The notes under the pieces are model-generated. The model searched no databases. It was not told the origin of the DNA and saw only the letters and a list, made by a program, of their open reading frames with translations. A program made the position numbers and the translations under genes. This document shows positions 9,851 through 22,219 of a DNA stretch of 64,000 nt, piece after piece (positions within the stretch are counted from its first letter, which is position 1; the number at the start of each line of letters is the position of its first letter). This DNA is from Limnoperna fortunei (lineage: Eukaryota > Mollusca > Bivalvia > Mytilida > Modiolidae): NCBI GenBank assembly GCA_944474755.1, contig OX104113.1, forward strand, positions 22,820,432-22,884,431. The letters run 5' to 3'.

Positions 9851-12190
9851 CAAGCAGCCAGTAGTCTATCAAATACTACATTCAGGACAGCTTTAAATTA
9901 ATGTCAGTATAGTAGTAATGGGTACTCTTTTACTTATTTAATATTGTTATATGAAAAGAATAACAGCAATGAACGCCAAAACCTGTTTTATAATTCGATT
10001 GATTGATTGATTGATTAATGGTGTTTAACGCCCGAGCAGTTTATAATTCGAAATTTTATACATAAACAAAAAGTTTTAGTTTGCCAAAAAAATAATAACC
10101 CTAAAATTGCAAAAACCCTAAAAATTGAAAATGACTACCCTCTTTAATAAATGTTCTAAATAAAACGATACCGCTTATTGTATACCTTTGTTATACCATT
10201 GCAAGGGGCCTTAGTGGCAAGAAAGTATTTGTAGATTTTGAAAGCTGCATTCATTTACTGTAGTATGTTTGCTCCTCTTATAATCAAATTTTGAGAAATA
10301 TGTGCGAATTGAAACTAATAACCACTTTTTAAAATATCTCATAATGTTACAGTTTGTATACTAAACTTTTGTGTAGTACAGTAAGTGTTGTTGTTGTCAT
10401 TACTCTGTTTGAAGTTGATGTGTCAACAGTATTAGATCTGAGATAAATGCTCTATTTGCTCTTAATCCTTGTTGTACAATGTTATTTGATTCGTTCCATA
10501 CGACAAGTTCACTCAACTAACACCAGATGCATATTATGCATTTCTATCGTCGTTTTTGTCGCAGTTTGTAGATGGAATGGCAAATTTACATGTTTCTGGA
10601 ATCTAATTGAAGCGATATTTGGAATATGACAAACAGTATGCCTGAACGAATGAACTTTTTTATGTTAACAGTCTACCAAATGATGTTACCTTGAGATGCT
10701 GCTATGTTGATAAGTTTAAACACGTGTTCTCTATCCGATGGTTCTTTTCTGAGTTCTGTAATTGCAATTTCTATCTTCTCACTGATTGTTTACTGTGTGT
10801 TTTCTTTTTCTGGAAGTGTTTTGTTATTTATTTCTCATTTCTGAGTTGTGGAAATTTTGGGTTTTTTGAAAACAGATAATTGTACTGTAGATATTTATTG
10901 ATTTTTTATAACCAGTTTCTCTTATTTCTAAATCTTAAAATCGTAATATAAATTTAATTCCAGAGTATAATATTACATTTCTCCTAGTAACTTGGTTTTC
11001 ATTTTTAAAATATGTACTATCATAGATACCAGAATATATTGTTTGGTGGTGCGAATCCGTCCATAGTGTTTGTTTTTGTCTCTAGTCAAATTAGTAGTGT
11101 TTTATAGCTTCTTCTCTTTGTTTTTTAAAGTAGTTCGACAGCCCATCTTGTGTTCATGTGTCGCTGGTGATATGCAACTTCAAGTACATGACTGCTTTCT
11201 TATACATATATGCTTTATGTTCAGTTTGTTCGATTTATATTGGTTGTAATATAGTTTCCCCAATTAGTGTTTTTTTTTAATTCTAATTACAAATAACGTG
11301 TTGGTCATGCATATTACTAGTCGATACAACATTTTTGTCATTTCGTGTTATTTATTTTACAACTTGTGTGAGAAAACAAATTTTTAATATATCCACGTGT
11401 GATGCGGAAATATTTAGTAGATTTGATTGCTGGTATCTTATAGTAAATGTGGCCCAGGTATAAGTTTGTACTAGATGTAAGTGCTATTATCTATCTCGCA
11501 TTCAATGCGAATCAGTTTAAGCCAATAGTTTGACAGATATTTACTTTTTAGTTGCATTTCATATGAAAGTAGAGAAGTGGCGTATACATACAATTGCTAC
11601 CATCTTAAAACATAGCGAGCTGTAATAGGTTTCTTGTTTGATTTAATTTCTATTTTCAGCATGATGTATACAAATTGGGCGTTGTCCGTACTTTTTTCAA
11701 CAACTGTTTTAACAGTTATTACAATGTGAAGTTTGCCTTGTTAGATAATAAGATAGTACTATGTGCTGTGGAATGCGAAAAAATGCAGAAATGTTTAGTC
11801 TGTGCAAGCACGGCTGTTTTACATTATCGTTAATGCTATCATATATTGTCTGTAGTGAAAGGACAACAAAAATCTGTAAAACTGTTTATTCGCGAATAGA
11901 TATATTATGTGGAAGTAGCACAAACAGCTTCATTTATATCATTTTTAAAGCAACACCTCGATTATTTTTTTCACCTTTGCAGCAATAGTTTACATTCTTT
12001 TGCATTTAGTTTCTATATTTTTCAACTGATCAGGTAAGCAAGAGCTTGCAGTAAGTATAATGATTTTGCTAACGTTAGGAATTTCGTCGCGATAGACATG
12101 TCAGGGTTACATTAAAAACGTATTGTTAATGCTTTCAATAAGTTTTACTAAAGACACATTTTTTGTTTATTAATATTCTATCTCTATATT
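9851..12190. other. Intergenic, nothing firm; minor SINE-tail remnant
   Basis: About 9995-10,040 has (gatt)n followed by aatggtgtttaacgccc, which resembles a reversed SINE tail. The rest is AT-rich with scattered short open frames (for example 10,447-10,629 and 11,761-11,988). These have no recognisable domain or splice context. Confidence 0.45.
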
Positions 12191-12204
12191 TTAAAACAGT
12201 ACAT

Positions 12205-12350
12205 GTTGATTGTGATACACCTATTACTGACCAGCGGTATACGATACACCCACTTTTTTTATCAACACACCAATTCACACACCACAGTAATGAAAGCGGG
12301 AGATTTGGATATTCCATTAAACCTGGTTTAACCCATGATTTTTAAATGCC
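12205..12350 (+). repeat. Dispersed repeat R1, partial copy in opposite orientation
   Basis: tgtgatacacctattactga, caccacagtaatgaaagcg and ccattaaacctggtttaaccc are the reverse complement of blocks in the R1 copy at 20,250-20,400. The 60-residue open frames on both strands fall inside this repeat. Confidence 0.65.
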
Positions 12351-15300
12351 CGTACCAAGTTAAACCATTGCTGTAGTTTCATTTTTGGTAGTTGGTTCTA
12401 GCTTGCCGGATTCTTGGAGTATGATTTGTGATTCGTGTTGTTATTTCTACTATATCAATTTTAAATGTTATCACAACTGTCTGCAAGTTATATACATATT
12501 AGATAAGATTAGAAAAACTATTGTAAGTCATGGAATTCATACACCATGCACAATTATTTAACAAAAGCGTAAATCATTTGCGTTCAACTTTCAGCTAATG
12601 AATAAGGACCCGTAGGATTCGCGTTGATAATTGATTAAGTTTGTGTTCCGTGTCAACTTTTTCCTTACATCAATTCTCTATAACTTTTGATTTTTTCTTT
12701 TGAAATTTAACATGATTAATTTCAGTGAACAAAAACTAGGATTACAAGGGCGGACAGTGCTCTAGATTCACATTCAGGCAGCCCATATAACAGACAGTCA
12801 GTTCATTAATTTAGCAATTAACCCTGGAAAAAAATTTGCATGGATATAAGGAAGTTTAGTAATTAACTATACTTTTCATTATCGACTGTCTTTAAGAACA
12901 GTTTTTATGTAAACTTGTACTTGTAAAGAAAACATCCAATTCGAAGTGAAGTAAATCACACTTACAAACTGTACACTTTTCTACGTTTTTATATGATTAT
13001 TGATACGACATATTTTTTTCAACGACCATCGAAGACAATTATCTTAATTATCTTAATTTTGATTGGAAATTTGTGTTATCTTCGTATTCATACACTTCGT
13101 TTAAAAGATTATAATACTGGATAATTGCGCGGAACGTTTGCAGTTCTTAATTGAAGTGACTGTATTGCCAAATTCAGAAATTAATAAAATTTCAAAACAA
13201 CATGAAGTTTTCTATATATTTTTTCGAAAAGATATAACTTTTTAGTCGGTTAGGGTATAAAAGTAGGTTTGCATATGTTGGTCAAATTTGATTAGTGTAA
13301 AACTTACCATTTAATATTTCTTTTAACTTTAAACGAAACGGCAGATATGTGGGAAAATTGCTGTTTTGCTGTTAAAATGTTTAATAAAATAGTTTTTCAT
13401 AAATAAGCTTGCCACTTTAAAGTTAGCAAGACATACAGTTTATTAAAATAGTTTTATTCCTTTATTCCTACCTTTTTTAGCGTAACCTCGATGCTGGATT
13501 TGCTCAAAAAGAAGACATAAAAATCATATATGATCATCCTACGAAGATATTAGCAGGAAGGCACTTTGTTTTAAATTAGAAAGAGATTGTGGTTATCAAA
13601 CTTTAAGTAACACTCGAATAATTAATTATTGCCTAAAAATGCGTTTAAATATAAAAAAATAAAACGAAAAATATATTTGAATGCTCTGTTTTATTCATAT
13701 GGTTTTAAATATGAAATTATTTGTCTTTAGTTAAGCCTAAAAATGGAAATAACATAACATCTTCTCATGCATGAGTAGCACGGGAAGAACAAAAGGGTTA
13801 TCACTACGGAGCAGCTAATCGAACCTCAATTATTATTTATTTCAGTTTTTGCTAAGTTTAAGTTTTCTCGCCATTTGTCCAAGCCTGTTTTGGACACGTG
13901 TTAGCCTTTTAACATGGATTTACAATAAGTGGGTTTATACATCTTCCAATAACAGACTGTTAATTATTTTTAGAATAATTTGAGCGTTTACAACATGCCA
14001 TTTCAAAATAAAACAGCCTACACATGGTACATTATTGAGAAATGAATTTGGATCCGTGAAATTATGTTCGATAAAGCAACATAAAAATGCATTATTAATG
14101 CGTGCTTACACATATTGCGTAGTAAACATTAGGGTATCATGTAACAATAATCAGTAAAGATGACATAGATAAACTACATCAGTAATCACCAGATGTCAAA
14201 GAGATATCATTTCAAAAAGAGGGTATTTGGAATGACACGATGCAAAAATAATATTCTTGAAAGCTTGTTTAGAATAGAAATTAAACAATAATAACGTGGG
14301 AAATTAAAACGAGCAACTTGTAACTATTTATTAAATAAACGACATGATTAATTTGCGTTCCATACTAAAAATGAGTATGTGGATGTTTGTCATCTAAACC
14401 AAGACAGGGTTGCATAAAAAATCTATTTCTGTAAAATTTGTGTAATTATGTATGTAACAAAAAAGGTTTTAATCTAAGATCGACATTCCATGTTACTGCT
14501 GGTATAGGGTGTCTTTTTTCAAATATAATAACGACACGACGTGGATTCTATTTTAAAAATAATTTAGGGTATCATAGCCTACTATCAATGCATCTCTTTA
14601 GAAAAGTGCGTTCAAAACAAGATAGCAATGACACCATCTCGTACTATTGCCTGGTCAATTGCCAGCGTTTTAATGTATCATTTTATTATTCATGACTACG
14701 AAATGTCTAATGGTATATATTTTACTGTATAACCATTAATATCTCATTTTGGTTTGGACACAATGACAACATTTGTTTTCAGATTTGGTAATTAAGATGT
14801 TTTTATTTAAAAAAAAATGGCATAAAAACAAATGACAAAGTCGAAATGTATATGAATACTTCTAATTATCTGTTAATTCACAAAAGATATACACCTTGGG
14901 AAATGATTGAATATTAGGCCTATCTTTGATACCCAAGTTGTAATAGAGATTAGAACAATCAAAGAATATTCATTAACATTTTAATTTTTGCAGTCAAGAG
15001 TAGATGTTAGATTATCACAAGAATTAGATTTATATGGTTTTCTGAAGAAGTTACGGTGAATTCCTACATACTGGAAAGAAAGAATTTTCACTGGTCAACC
15101 CACAAGTGCCAGCGCGTCTTTAGGCGGCATATTGGAGATGTCATCTTGTTGGTGGGTTTTTATGTTATAACACGGAAAGCTGGACCGCGGACCATATTTG
15201 GAACCTGTTTTAAAATGACATGGCCAGTGCATGATTAATACTCGTTTTGTATATTTGAAAACGATTAGGATCATTTAAATTCGTTGACCCAACCCAACTC

Positions 15301-15360
15301 TCCATTCTTATTCGTTGGCAGTCAAAATTTCTTCGCATTCGTTCAACATATGGCCCAAGA
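12351..15360. other. Intergenic, nothing recognised
   Basis: About 3 kb of AT-rich DNA. Open frames such as 14,438-14,695 and 15,056-15,238 show no domain or plausible exon boundaries. Confidence 0.45.
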
Positions 15361-15364
15361 TTGT

Positions 15365-15430
15365 TTGTCCTGAATATAGCTTATCATACTGCCAGCTTTA
15401 CAACAAGCAAGCAACCAATCAGTCAGTCTT
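15365..15430 (+). repeat. SINE-like 3' tail fragment
   Basis: ttgtttgtcctgaatatagc followed by caagcaagcaaccaatcagt resembles the fragments at 22,440-22,494 and 45,020-45,105. Only the tail is preserved. Confidence 0.5.
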
Positions 15431-15655
15431 TAAACACTAAATGATATAAAGGATATAACACCGGTGAGAGGGCAAGACGAAAAAATCTTTGACACACAAG
15501 TGAACTGATTTCTGATCTCCATAGATGGTCTGCGGACTTGGGGACGAAAAAAATCTTTCATTCCAGTCTCTGAGATTTTCCCGTTTAGACCTCCCACCAG
15601 TCTATTTGTCACTTATTCATTAAAAATATCCAGTGCTGTTCTGTTGGAAGGTGTA
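15430..15655. repeat. Dispersed repeat R2, copy 1
   Basis: It ends atccagtgctgttctgttgg. The same end, plus shared blocks such as aaaaaatctttgacac/aaaaaatctcactcagacac and the gagattt...cgttt segment, occurs at 29,497-29,725 in the same orientation. Short open frames in both copies are not homologous, so they are repeat by-products. Confidence 0.55.
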
Positions 15656-15929
15656 TTGGTATCTGTTGCTTTCCTTTCTTCTTTATTTTTTATATTGAAG
15701 TATAAAATGCTATCGGATAAGATAAAAACAGACTAATTTGTCATGTTGGAATTCCATGAAAATTTAAAGATTAAAAGATGCTTAAAAACAATGTTTTTAA
15801 AAAAGAATGTCTAGATGAAATCAATGAAGAGTTTATTGTAAAAATGTTCATCAGAAAATTCACACCAATGTTGTTTCTATTTTGTTTGTAATAACATCCT
15901 TTTTCTGTGTAGATTTTGTCCTGCAGCAC

Positions 15930-16400
15930 TCGTCATGGCGATATATAAATCTCAAATTATGAGATATATCCAGGCCTACAAGTCATACAGTGATTTCCTT
16001 GACAGAGGAATGTTGCTGACTTAAAAGGTTAAATAACAGATGACATTCGACAGTCAACAATTCCTCTATACATAAATTTTACCAGTGCCATCAGGAGTCG
16101 GTTGATTGATGTGGAGTACTGTCAAACAGATTTTTGGTGACACTGAAATCCATCTCTCAAATACGATCTTTGATAGGTAGTCTTTCCTTTTTCCCTGGAA
16201 ATGACAATACAATGCTTATTGTCCAGAGCACCTTCGTGCACCCATGGTATTTTTAGGTCTGTTTTACTCTCTTCCTGTTTTTGTGTTTCTGTTTTGTGTT
16301 GGGCACAGTTGTCTGTACCGGATTTTTAATCGTCTGTTGACTTTTGGTTCTTTTTGTTCGGTTGCTTTCATGGCTATTTTTCTTACGGTCCACTTGCCTT
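15930..16400 (+). pseudogene. Reverse-transcriptase C-terminal remnant and 3' tail (element copy A)
   Basis: About 15,950-16,022 encodes SYSDFLDRGMLLT after a Y-K-S-Q-I-M-R-Y-I stretch, then stops. This fits the C-terminal region expected after the PAAPAYISQLIR motif in the second copy at 17.8 kb. About 16,215-16,400 (gtccagagcacct...gtgcacccatgg and a T-rich run) matches the tail found at 17,940-18,110, which marks it as the 3' end of the same element type. Only the end of the element is left. Confidence 0.6.
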
Positions 16401-16479
16401 ATTTGTGATCACATGGTCTAGCGTAGTAAATTATATTAACCTTGTCAGAGTGGGTAAAGGCCTTGAGGTCATTGATTCA

Positions 16480-17850
16480 AATAAGAATAAGTCGTTTAAG
16501 AAGGTCTAAGAGTACTAAAGCATCATCTGTCTTCATAAATCTTGATGCTCTTATAACTTTGTCCTACATTCATGGCAAATATTAGTGTGCCAGCAGATAA
16601 GGCCTAACCAAACTTATTTTTTATCTGCAAAAACATTACATTTAGTGTTTAATTAATGAGGTAGGCATCGACAGTTCAATTGGCAATCCTACTAACTCAT
16701 TCACTGCGCTTTCAAAGGAGGAGATTATTGAAAATCACAAATCGGTATTGGCATCCTTTGGTCTCAAAATCAAAGTCGAAGATTGTGATCTCCCCTTATT
16801 GTATTGGATACCAAAACTTCACAAAAATTCATACAAACAGCGTTTTATAGCATTGTCGCCAATGTGTACTACCAAAACATTATCGCAACTCCTGACCACT
16901 ATTTTAACAACAGTAAAAACGGGACTTCAAAAATACAGCGACACTTTCTACTACAGGAATGGAATAAATGAAATGGGGATATAAAAAAATTCAAAAGACC
17001 TGATAGACATCTTGAGGTCTAAATCTCTTTCCCATTGTAACAGCATTAAAACATTTGATTTTTCAACACTCTATACAGCCATCCCTCATATGCAGCTTAA
17101 AACCAGGCTTAAAGATCTTATAAAACGCTGTTTTTCAAGAAAAACGGAAAGAGACTATATAAATACCTAGTAATTAGTCATGACCAGCATAAAACTAGGC
17201 TTAAAGATCTTATAAAACGCTGCTTTTCAAGAAAAACTTAAAGAGAGACGATATAAATACCTAGCAATAAGTCATGACAAAACTTACTTCGTCATCAATG
17301 ACTCTAAATCTAATACTTAATATACTGTAGACCAAATCTGTCATATGTTAGATTTTCTGATTGACAACATATTCGTCATGTTTGGAGGACACGTTTTTCA
17401 ACAGACTGTTGGTATTCCAATGGGTACTTATTGTGCTCCTCTCCTCGCCGACCTGTTTTTGTTGTGCTTTGTTGAGGCTGAGTTCTTAGAAGGCCTGCAG
17501 ATGAAGAAAAAAAGGCACTGGCCCAGACCTTTATTTTAACATTCCGCTATATTGATGATGTTTTGTCCCTCATTAATCCTAAATTTGTTGACTATTTACA
17601 TTCAATTTAACATAGCGAGCTTGAAATTAAAGACACTACCAATACACTAAGGTCAGCCTCTTACTTAAACCTACTTCTAGAAATAGACACAGGAAAACTA
17701 CAAACTAAACTTTACGACAAACGTGACGAATTTAACTTTCCAATTGTCAACTTCCCTTTCATCGACAGTAACATTCCAGCAGCTCCAGCGTACATTTCAC
17801 AACTTATACGTAATCCGAATCCTGCGATCGGTATTTCGATTTTCTAGACC
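16480..17850 (+). pseudogene. Reverse-transcriptase relic (element copy B, Penelope-like or related)
   Basis: Recognisable pieces appear in order. VPADKA lies near 16,573. LPLLYWIPKLHK is at about 16,789-16,825 with KQRFI after it. IKTFDFSTLYTAIPH is near 17,046, and MLDFLIDNIFVMFGG starts at 17,345. VGIPMGTYCAPLLADLFL, the RT G-x-P-M-G region, is near 17,406. FRYIDDVL, the catalytic DD, is near 17,541, and FPIVNFPFIDSNIPAAPAY near 17,740. Frameshifts and stops separate the pieces, and a 92-bp stretch is duplicated (see separate entry), so it is dead. The WIPKLHK and GIPMG signature suggests a Penelope-like or allied RT; the exact clade is uncertain. No endonuclease domain was found. Confidence 0.75.
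17105..17285. repeat. 92-bp tandem duplication inside the RT relic
   Basis: aggcttaaagatcttataaa starts at 17,105 and again at 17,197. Both copies continue through cgctg, ttttcaagaaaaac and aaatacctag to agtcatgac. The duplication breaks the reading frame of the reverse transcriptase. Confidence 0.75.
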
Positions 17851-17934
17851 GATCACTGCTGTTGACTGCTAAACTTTCCCTAGACATGACAATGAGTAAC
17901 TCGACGGGTTTCTAATTAGAGGCTGGCACTGCTT

Positions 17935-18115
17935 ACTAGTCCGGAGCACCTGAGTGCACCCATGGTTTTCATTGAGTTCGGGTTACTCTCTGTTTTTTGT
18001 GTTTTTAGTTTTTAGTTTTTGTGTTGCCTTTGTCTGGATCTGGCTCTTGTTGTTCGGTCGATTTTCTTTGCTATTTTTCTTGGTATCTTTGATGACATTT
18101 TATATGCCATCCGCC
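17935..18115 (+). repeat. 3' tail of RT element copy B
   Basis: cggagcacctgagtgcaccc and the following T/G-rich run match 16,215-16,400. The open frame over this tail (17,954-18,184) is hydrophobic low-complexity translation, not a gene. Confidence 0.6.
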
Positions 18116-18244
18116 ACACCTGATATCATTTTCATTGTTCAGAGGGGGTCCGTATCGATAAGTTTGTTACTTGTATTCTGTTAGCCATAGTGTGTATTTC
18201 GCGCATAGATTTTGTTCCTTTAAATTACTCCTTGATATCGTCTG

Positions 18245-18364
<120 letters not shown>

Positions 18365-18767
18365 TTTTTTACTTTGTGTACAAGTTTGCCTCAAAATTAT
18401 ACAGTTTTGTTATTGCCATTTGTAGGTCCAAAATCGGTTTAATAATAAATATTTAATGTATTTGAAATGATAGATTTCATCCTATGGGAAATATGGTGCT
18501 TCTGACAGTATATTGTATAAACTTGTTTCTGACTAACATTACTCGATGATAAAGATGACGAATGATGACATAGAACATTATTTATACAGCCGTTATCAAT
18601 TCTAATTCCAGTATTTTGAAGTTGGTAAGGGTAATAATTTTGTCGTCATGTTGTTTCTAATAAATTTGTTTTGTTTTTTGTTTTTTGTTTTGTTTTTTTT
18701 TCTTTTGCAATTTAAAAAAAAAAAAATAACTGATCAATACTTCACAAAGACATTATTTGTATTTTGT

Positions 18768-19063
18768 ACATATAATGTTGGGGGCCTCGGTGGCCGAGTG
18801 GTCAAGGTAGTTCGTCTACTATTGATCACGTGGTCTGTCAACACTGAGATTGCGGGTTCGATTCCCACTGCAGGCAGGGTGTACTCGACTCCAATCTTAA
18901 TTGACAAGGATTGCCAGTTTTCCTACCGCAGGTCGGGGGTTTTCTCCGGGTACTCCGGCTTCCTCCCCTAATAAAAACTGGACGCCAAGATATAGCTGAA
19001 AAATTGCTGAAAATGGCGTTAAACACCATCAAACAAACAAACAAAACAATACATATAATGTTG
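18768..19063 (+). mobile_element. tRNA-derived SINE, young copy with 13-bp target duplication
   Basis: acatataatgttg stands at 18,768-18,780 and again at 19,051-19,063, a perfect target-site duplication. The insert (18,781-19,050) starts with a class-II tRNA-like head: A box ggtggccgagtggtcaagg and B box gggttcgattcccac. A central region with gggtactccggcttcctccc follows, then a 3' part ctgaaaatggcgttaaacac ending in a caaacaaacaaac tail. It is nearly identical to the copy at 37,066-37,330. The Ser/Leu tRNA ancestry is inferred from the A box. The open frames overlapping it are not genes. Confidence 0.93.
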
Positions 19064-20085
19064 TATATAATTTAGTGCGTTACTAATAGTCACTTCTCTG
19101 CATGTTTTGAATTCCACTGCTATCAAATCATGTAGAAAAGATTTAAAAAGTAAATAATATCTATATTAGCTCTTCAAAAGGGGACCATTTTCTTTTATAT
19201 CTAAGACATTTGTATTGATAGCGGTATTTATTATTAATTGAAATAATAAGTGAATGAGTATTATTCAAGCTATCGCAAAGTTTATAATATAGTAAACAGT
19301 ACGAGTGTATTGGCTTTGAAATAATGAGGTCTTGAAGCGGCTATTGGACACAATTATTTCAATTGAAATAGAAACCTTTGCTTTAGGTTGAATGAACGGT
19401 TTCTGACACGAACATCATTACCTTAGATTGTCTTTAATAGTTTATATGGACAATATATAATCAAAAATAATGAACTTACAGAATAGGAACTAACCTACGA
19501 TAGTCCTTTTCCGAACTTGTATGTGCTTAACCAGAACGAGGCAGATACTGTCACATAATTAATCGTTTCAGCGATTGGCAATAGCAATATATAAAATGCT
19601 AGTCTGTACTTATCACTGATTTTGTAAATCCAAAATATATAGTCAGTCATAGAATACATTCTATCAAATGCCTTGAGGTTGTATAAATTTTCTGCTGCAA
19701 TCAATCCCGGGTATCAATAGCGATATCTCACAGCTGTAAAATTTATAACTATGGCTGATATGACAAAAAAAACGAAGAAGATAGCTATCAACTGTAAACA
19801 AACGAAAAAAAATAACGTTTGAATACCGATTATTTGGAAATACGTCACTATAATTTAATCTGCTAAATGTGTTCATGAGTCTCATTGTGCTTATTAGAAA
19901 CTTCCAATTATTTATTGTTACGCCATTTTAGATTAGTCGACCGTTATCCTTCATTTTCATTTTAAACGAATCTAGTGTATGATTACATATTTCAATAAAA
20001 TAGTGCGTTCATTTAAAAAACAATAAAAGGCATTAAAATAAAAATTATATATTCTTAAATTTGTGGAATTATAAGGAATACAGAA
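19064..20085. other. Intergenic, nothing recognised
   Basis: AT-rich sequence. Minus-strand open frames at 19,495-19,885 have no recognisable domain or splice sites. Confidence 0.45.
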
Positions 20086-20089
20086 TTCA

Positions 20090-20470
20090 TAGGTGTGTTA
20101 CACGAAGATAATAACAAAATACCAAACACCGAGGAACTGTCAAAAAAGACAATCCACAAATCAAATTCCGAGAAACCCGCAAACTCCAGAGCCAACAATC
20201 AAATATATAGTAAATACGGCAATAGCTCTGACTTGGTACAAGCATCTCAAAAGAAATGGTGGGGTTAAACCAGGTTTTATGGCATGTCAAATCTCCTACT
20301 TTCATTACTGTAGTATGTGATTTGGTTTGTTAATTAAATGGATGGGCATCATATACCACTAGTCAGTAATAGGTGTATCCAATTATCATCGTAGCGCAAT
20401 CACTGTACACTAAATTTGAAAAATTGGGAAAACTATCTGCAAAAATATTTTCAAACGAGACAATTTTATC
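20090..20470 (-). repeat. Dispersed repeat R1, fullest copy, probable 3' tail of the adjacent RT relic
   Basis: It shares ordered blocks with 7690-7990 and, inverted, with 12,205-12,350. The block tgtcaaaaaagacaatccac recurs at about 23,190. It sits exactly where the 3' untranslated part of the minus-strand RT relic at 20,480-21,110 should lie. The complementary open frames at 20,087-20,320 are inside the repeat. Confidence 0.65.
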
Positions 20471-20479
20471 TATAACAAA

Positions 20480-21110
20480 ACTTATTAAAGGCGCGAACGA
20501 GACTTTTTTCTTGTGATCTTGGTTTATAAGTTAATCCAAGGAGAGTGTTGACGTTTGAAAAAATTAATATACTCGCTTGCAAGCTCTTGCATTACTGATA
20601 AATTGAGAAATATAGACACTGTATGCAAGAGAAGCTGGAATATTACTGCATAAGTGAGGGAAATTTATAATTTTGAAATTAAAGTCGTCTCGTTTGTCTT
20701 AAATTCATGTCCTAAGATGACGTTGGTATCATATTCGAGGTTAAAGTCTTCAAATATTGTAGATGAAGCCGTTTCGGTGGTTTTCTTTAATTTCCAGTTC
20801 TGAAAGCCACTCAGCAAATTGAGGGTTGTTAATTAAAAGGCTAACTTCAATATATCTATATGTAAAATTAAATGACCTAGCTTCTTGTCTTTAACGAAAC
20901 GTCAATGAATTCAGTTCCATTAGAATACAGGTACAAAGCGGCAAGGAGTGGGGCACAGTTTGTAAAATTGAAAAAACCATTCTCCATATGTTATCGATCA
21001 GAAAATCTAACAAACTTATTTACTCACTACCTCCCAAACTTTACATGAAGCCCGAAGATTGTAAGTGAGTTTGTCCCGTAAAACAACGATGCATGTCTCA
21101 TAAACAGCTT
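20480..21110 (-). pseudogene. Reverse-transcriptase relic, minus strand (element copy C)
   Basis: Read on the minus strand it gives VRFSDR-type sequence matching the LDFLIDNI region of copy B near 21,000, then L-C-T-C-I-L-like debris. LEIKE is near 20,785, FNFKIINFPHLCSNIPAS is at about 20,630-20,680, and YSVYISQFISNARACK follows. These parallel FPIVNFPFIDSNIPAAPAY-ISQLIR of copy B, so this is the same RT family. Stops and frameshifts are common. The catalytic YIDD region is not intact. Confidence 0.65.
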
Positions 21111-21299
21111 TTTTATTGCTGTTAATTTTTTTTTATCTTACTTCTAAATACATATGGTCGACAATTTTCATGGTAATCGATCAGATCTTCGTTAAAGCAA
21201 ACGAGGAAGTAGTATTAATCGGCCCTAATAGAATCTATTCCGTTGATGGTTCTATATTCTTTGTAAATTCTCGTTTGAATAAAGCATCAAAGTACGTTT

Positions 21300-21920
21300 A
21301 ATTTTGTCATCATTTAAAATCACATTATCGCGATTAAAAGACTTTCTCGTTTAAGCCATGTCTTTAATTTTTAAAATGTAACATTTAACAAATTTGTACA
21401 TTATTGTGAAAAAGGATATAAATTCATTTAATGAATTGATGGTACATGTGTACTTTTAAACATATTGCTCAGAAAAAATCACAATTATTCGAAATAATAA
21501 GATACCAAAATTGTGATTGTTTAAAAAAACCAAAACAAGCAAACACACACCCATAATATTCCAAACAGTGTCTGATTGGGAAAAGGCAATAAAATCCTTC
21601 GAAGTAAGACTTTTAGCACCCACTTACTAAATACACCGAACAAACAACTGAACGATAAAAGAAACCATACAGAAAAGTTCATGAATCTACAGTAAATGGA
21701 TTAAGGGGACACATGAAGCTAGTTTGTGTTCAGTTATAAACGGTTACTGTCATCAAGTTATAAAAAGAAGAAAAACTTCGATGGTTCTCATTATCGGAGT
21801 AGGTAACTAATGGAGCATTTTGTATTATGAAGGCAACATTACAATTATCAATAAGGGGTGTGTATGGGCGGCATGATAATACTATAAATCTAAGATTCAG
21901 TACAGGAAACTTAACAGTAT
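21300..21920. other. Intergenic, nothing recognised
   Basis: AT-rich sequence with no exon, RNA gene or element seen. Confidence 0.45.
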
Positions 21921-21924
21921 CACG

Positions 21925-22215
21925 TGTATATAGGAGACATGACAATACCAATTTCCTGTACCGAGAAACACCAATACCAGTCAGAGTTCTGTATCAAGAA
22001 GATATGGCATGATTATTTCGTGGGTTATGGTTTTGTGAGAGAAGCTGAGTGTTCTGTATTGAGAAGTATGGCATGATCACAGTTTTGTGTATACAGAATA
22101 TATGACATACATCATGTGGATGGTTTTGTATTGAGGAGAAATGTTATTAATACGTTCATTGGTTATGTACAGAGAAGATGTGACATAACCACAGTCAAGG
22201 CCTATTAATTGGGGT
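21925..22215. repeat. Degenerate minisatellite-like stretch
   Basis: Loosely repeated phrases about 40-60 bp apart: gttctgtatcaagaagatatgg, tgttctgtattgagaagtatgg, tttgtgtatacagaatatatg, tttgtattgaggagaaat, atgtacagagaagatgtg. Each is followed by a (g)acat or gcatgat string. Period and copy borders are vague. Confidence 0.5.
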
Positions 22216-22219
22216 GATA

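Noticed and set aside
11761..11988. 75-residue plus-strand open frame
   Set aside because: No domain, no splice context, and composition typical of AT-rich intergenic DNA.
18781..18875. Functional tRNA-Ser/Leu gene
   Set aside because: The A and B boxes are those of a SINE head. The same unit recurs with an identical body and target duplications, and no proper acceptor stem closes the fold.
18648..19044. 107- and 68-residue open frames
   Set aside because: They overlap the SINE with its target duplications; no independent coding evidence.
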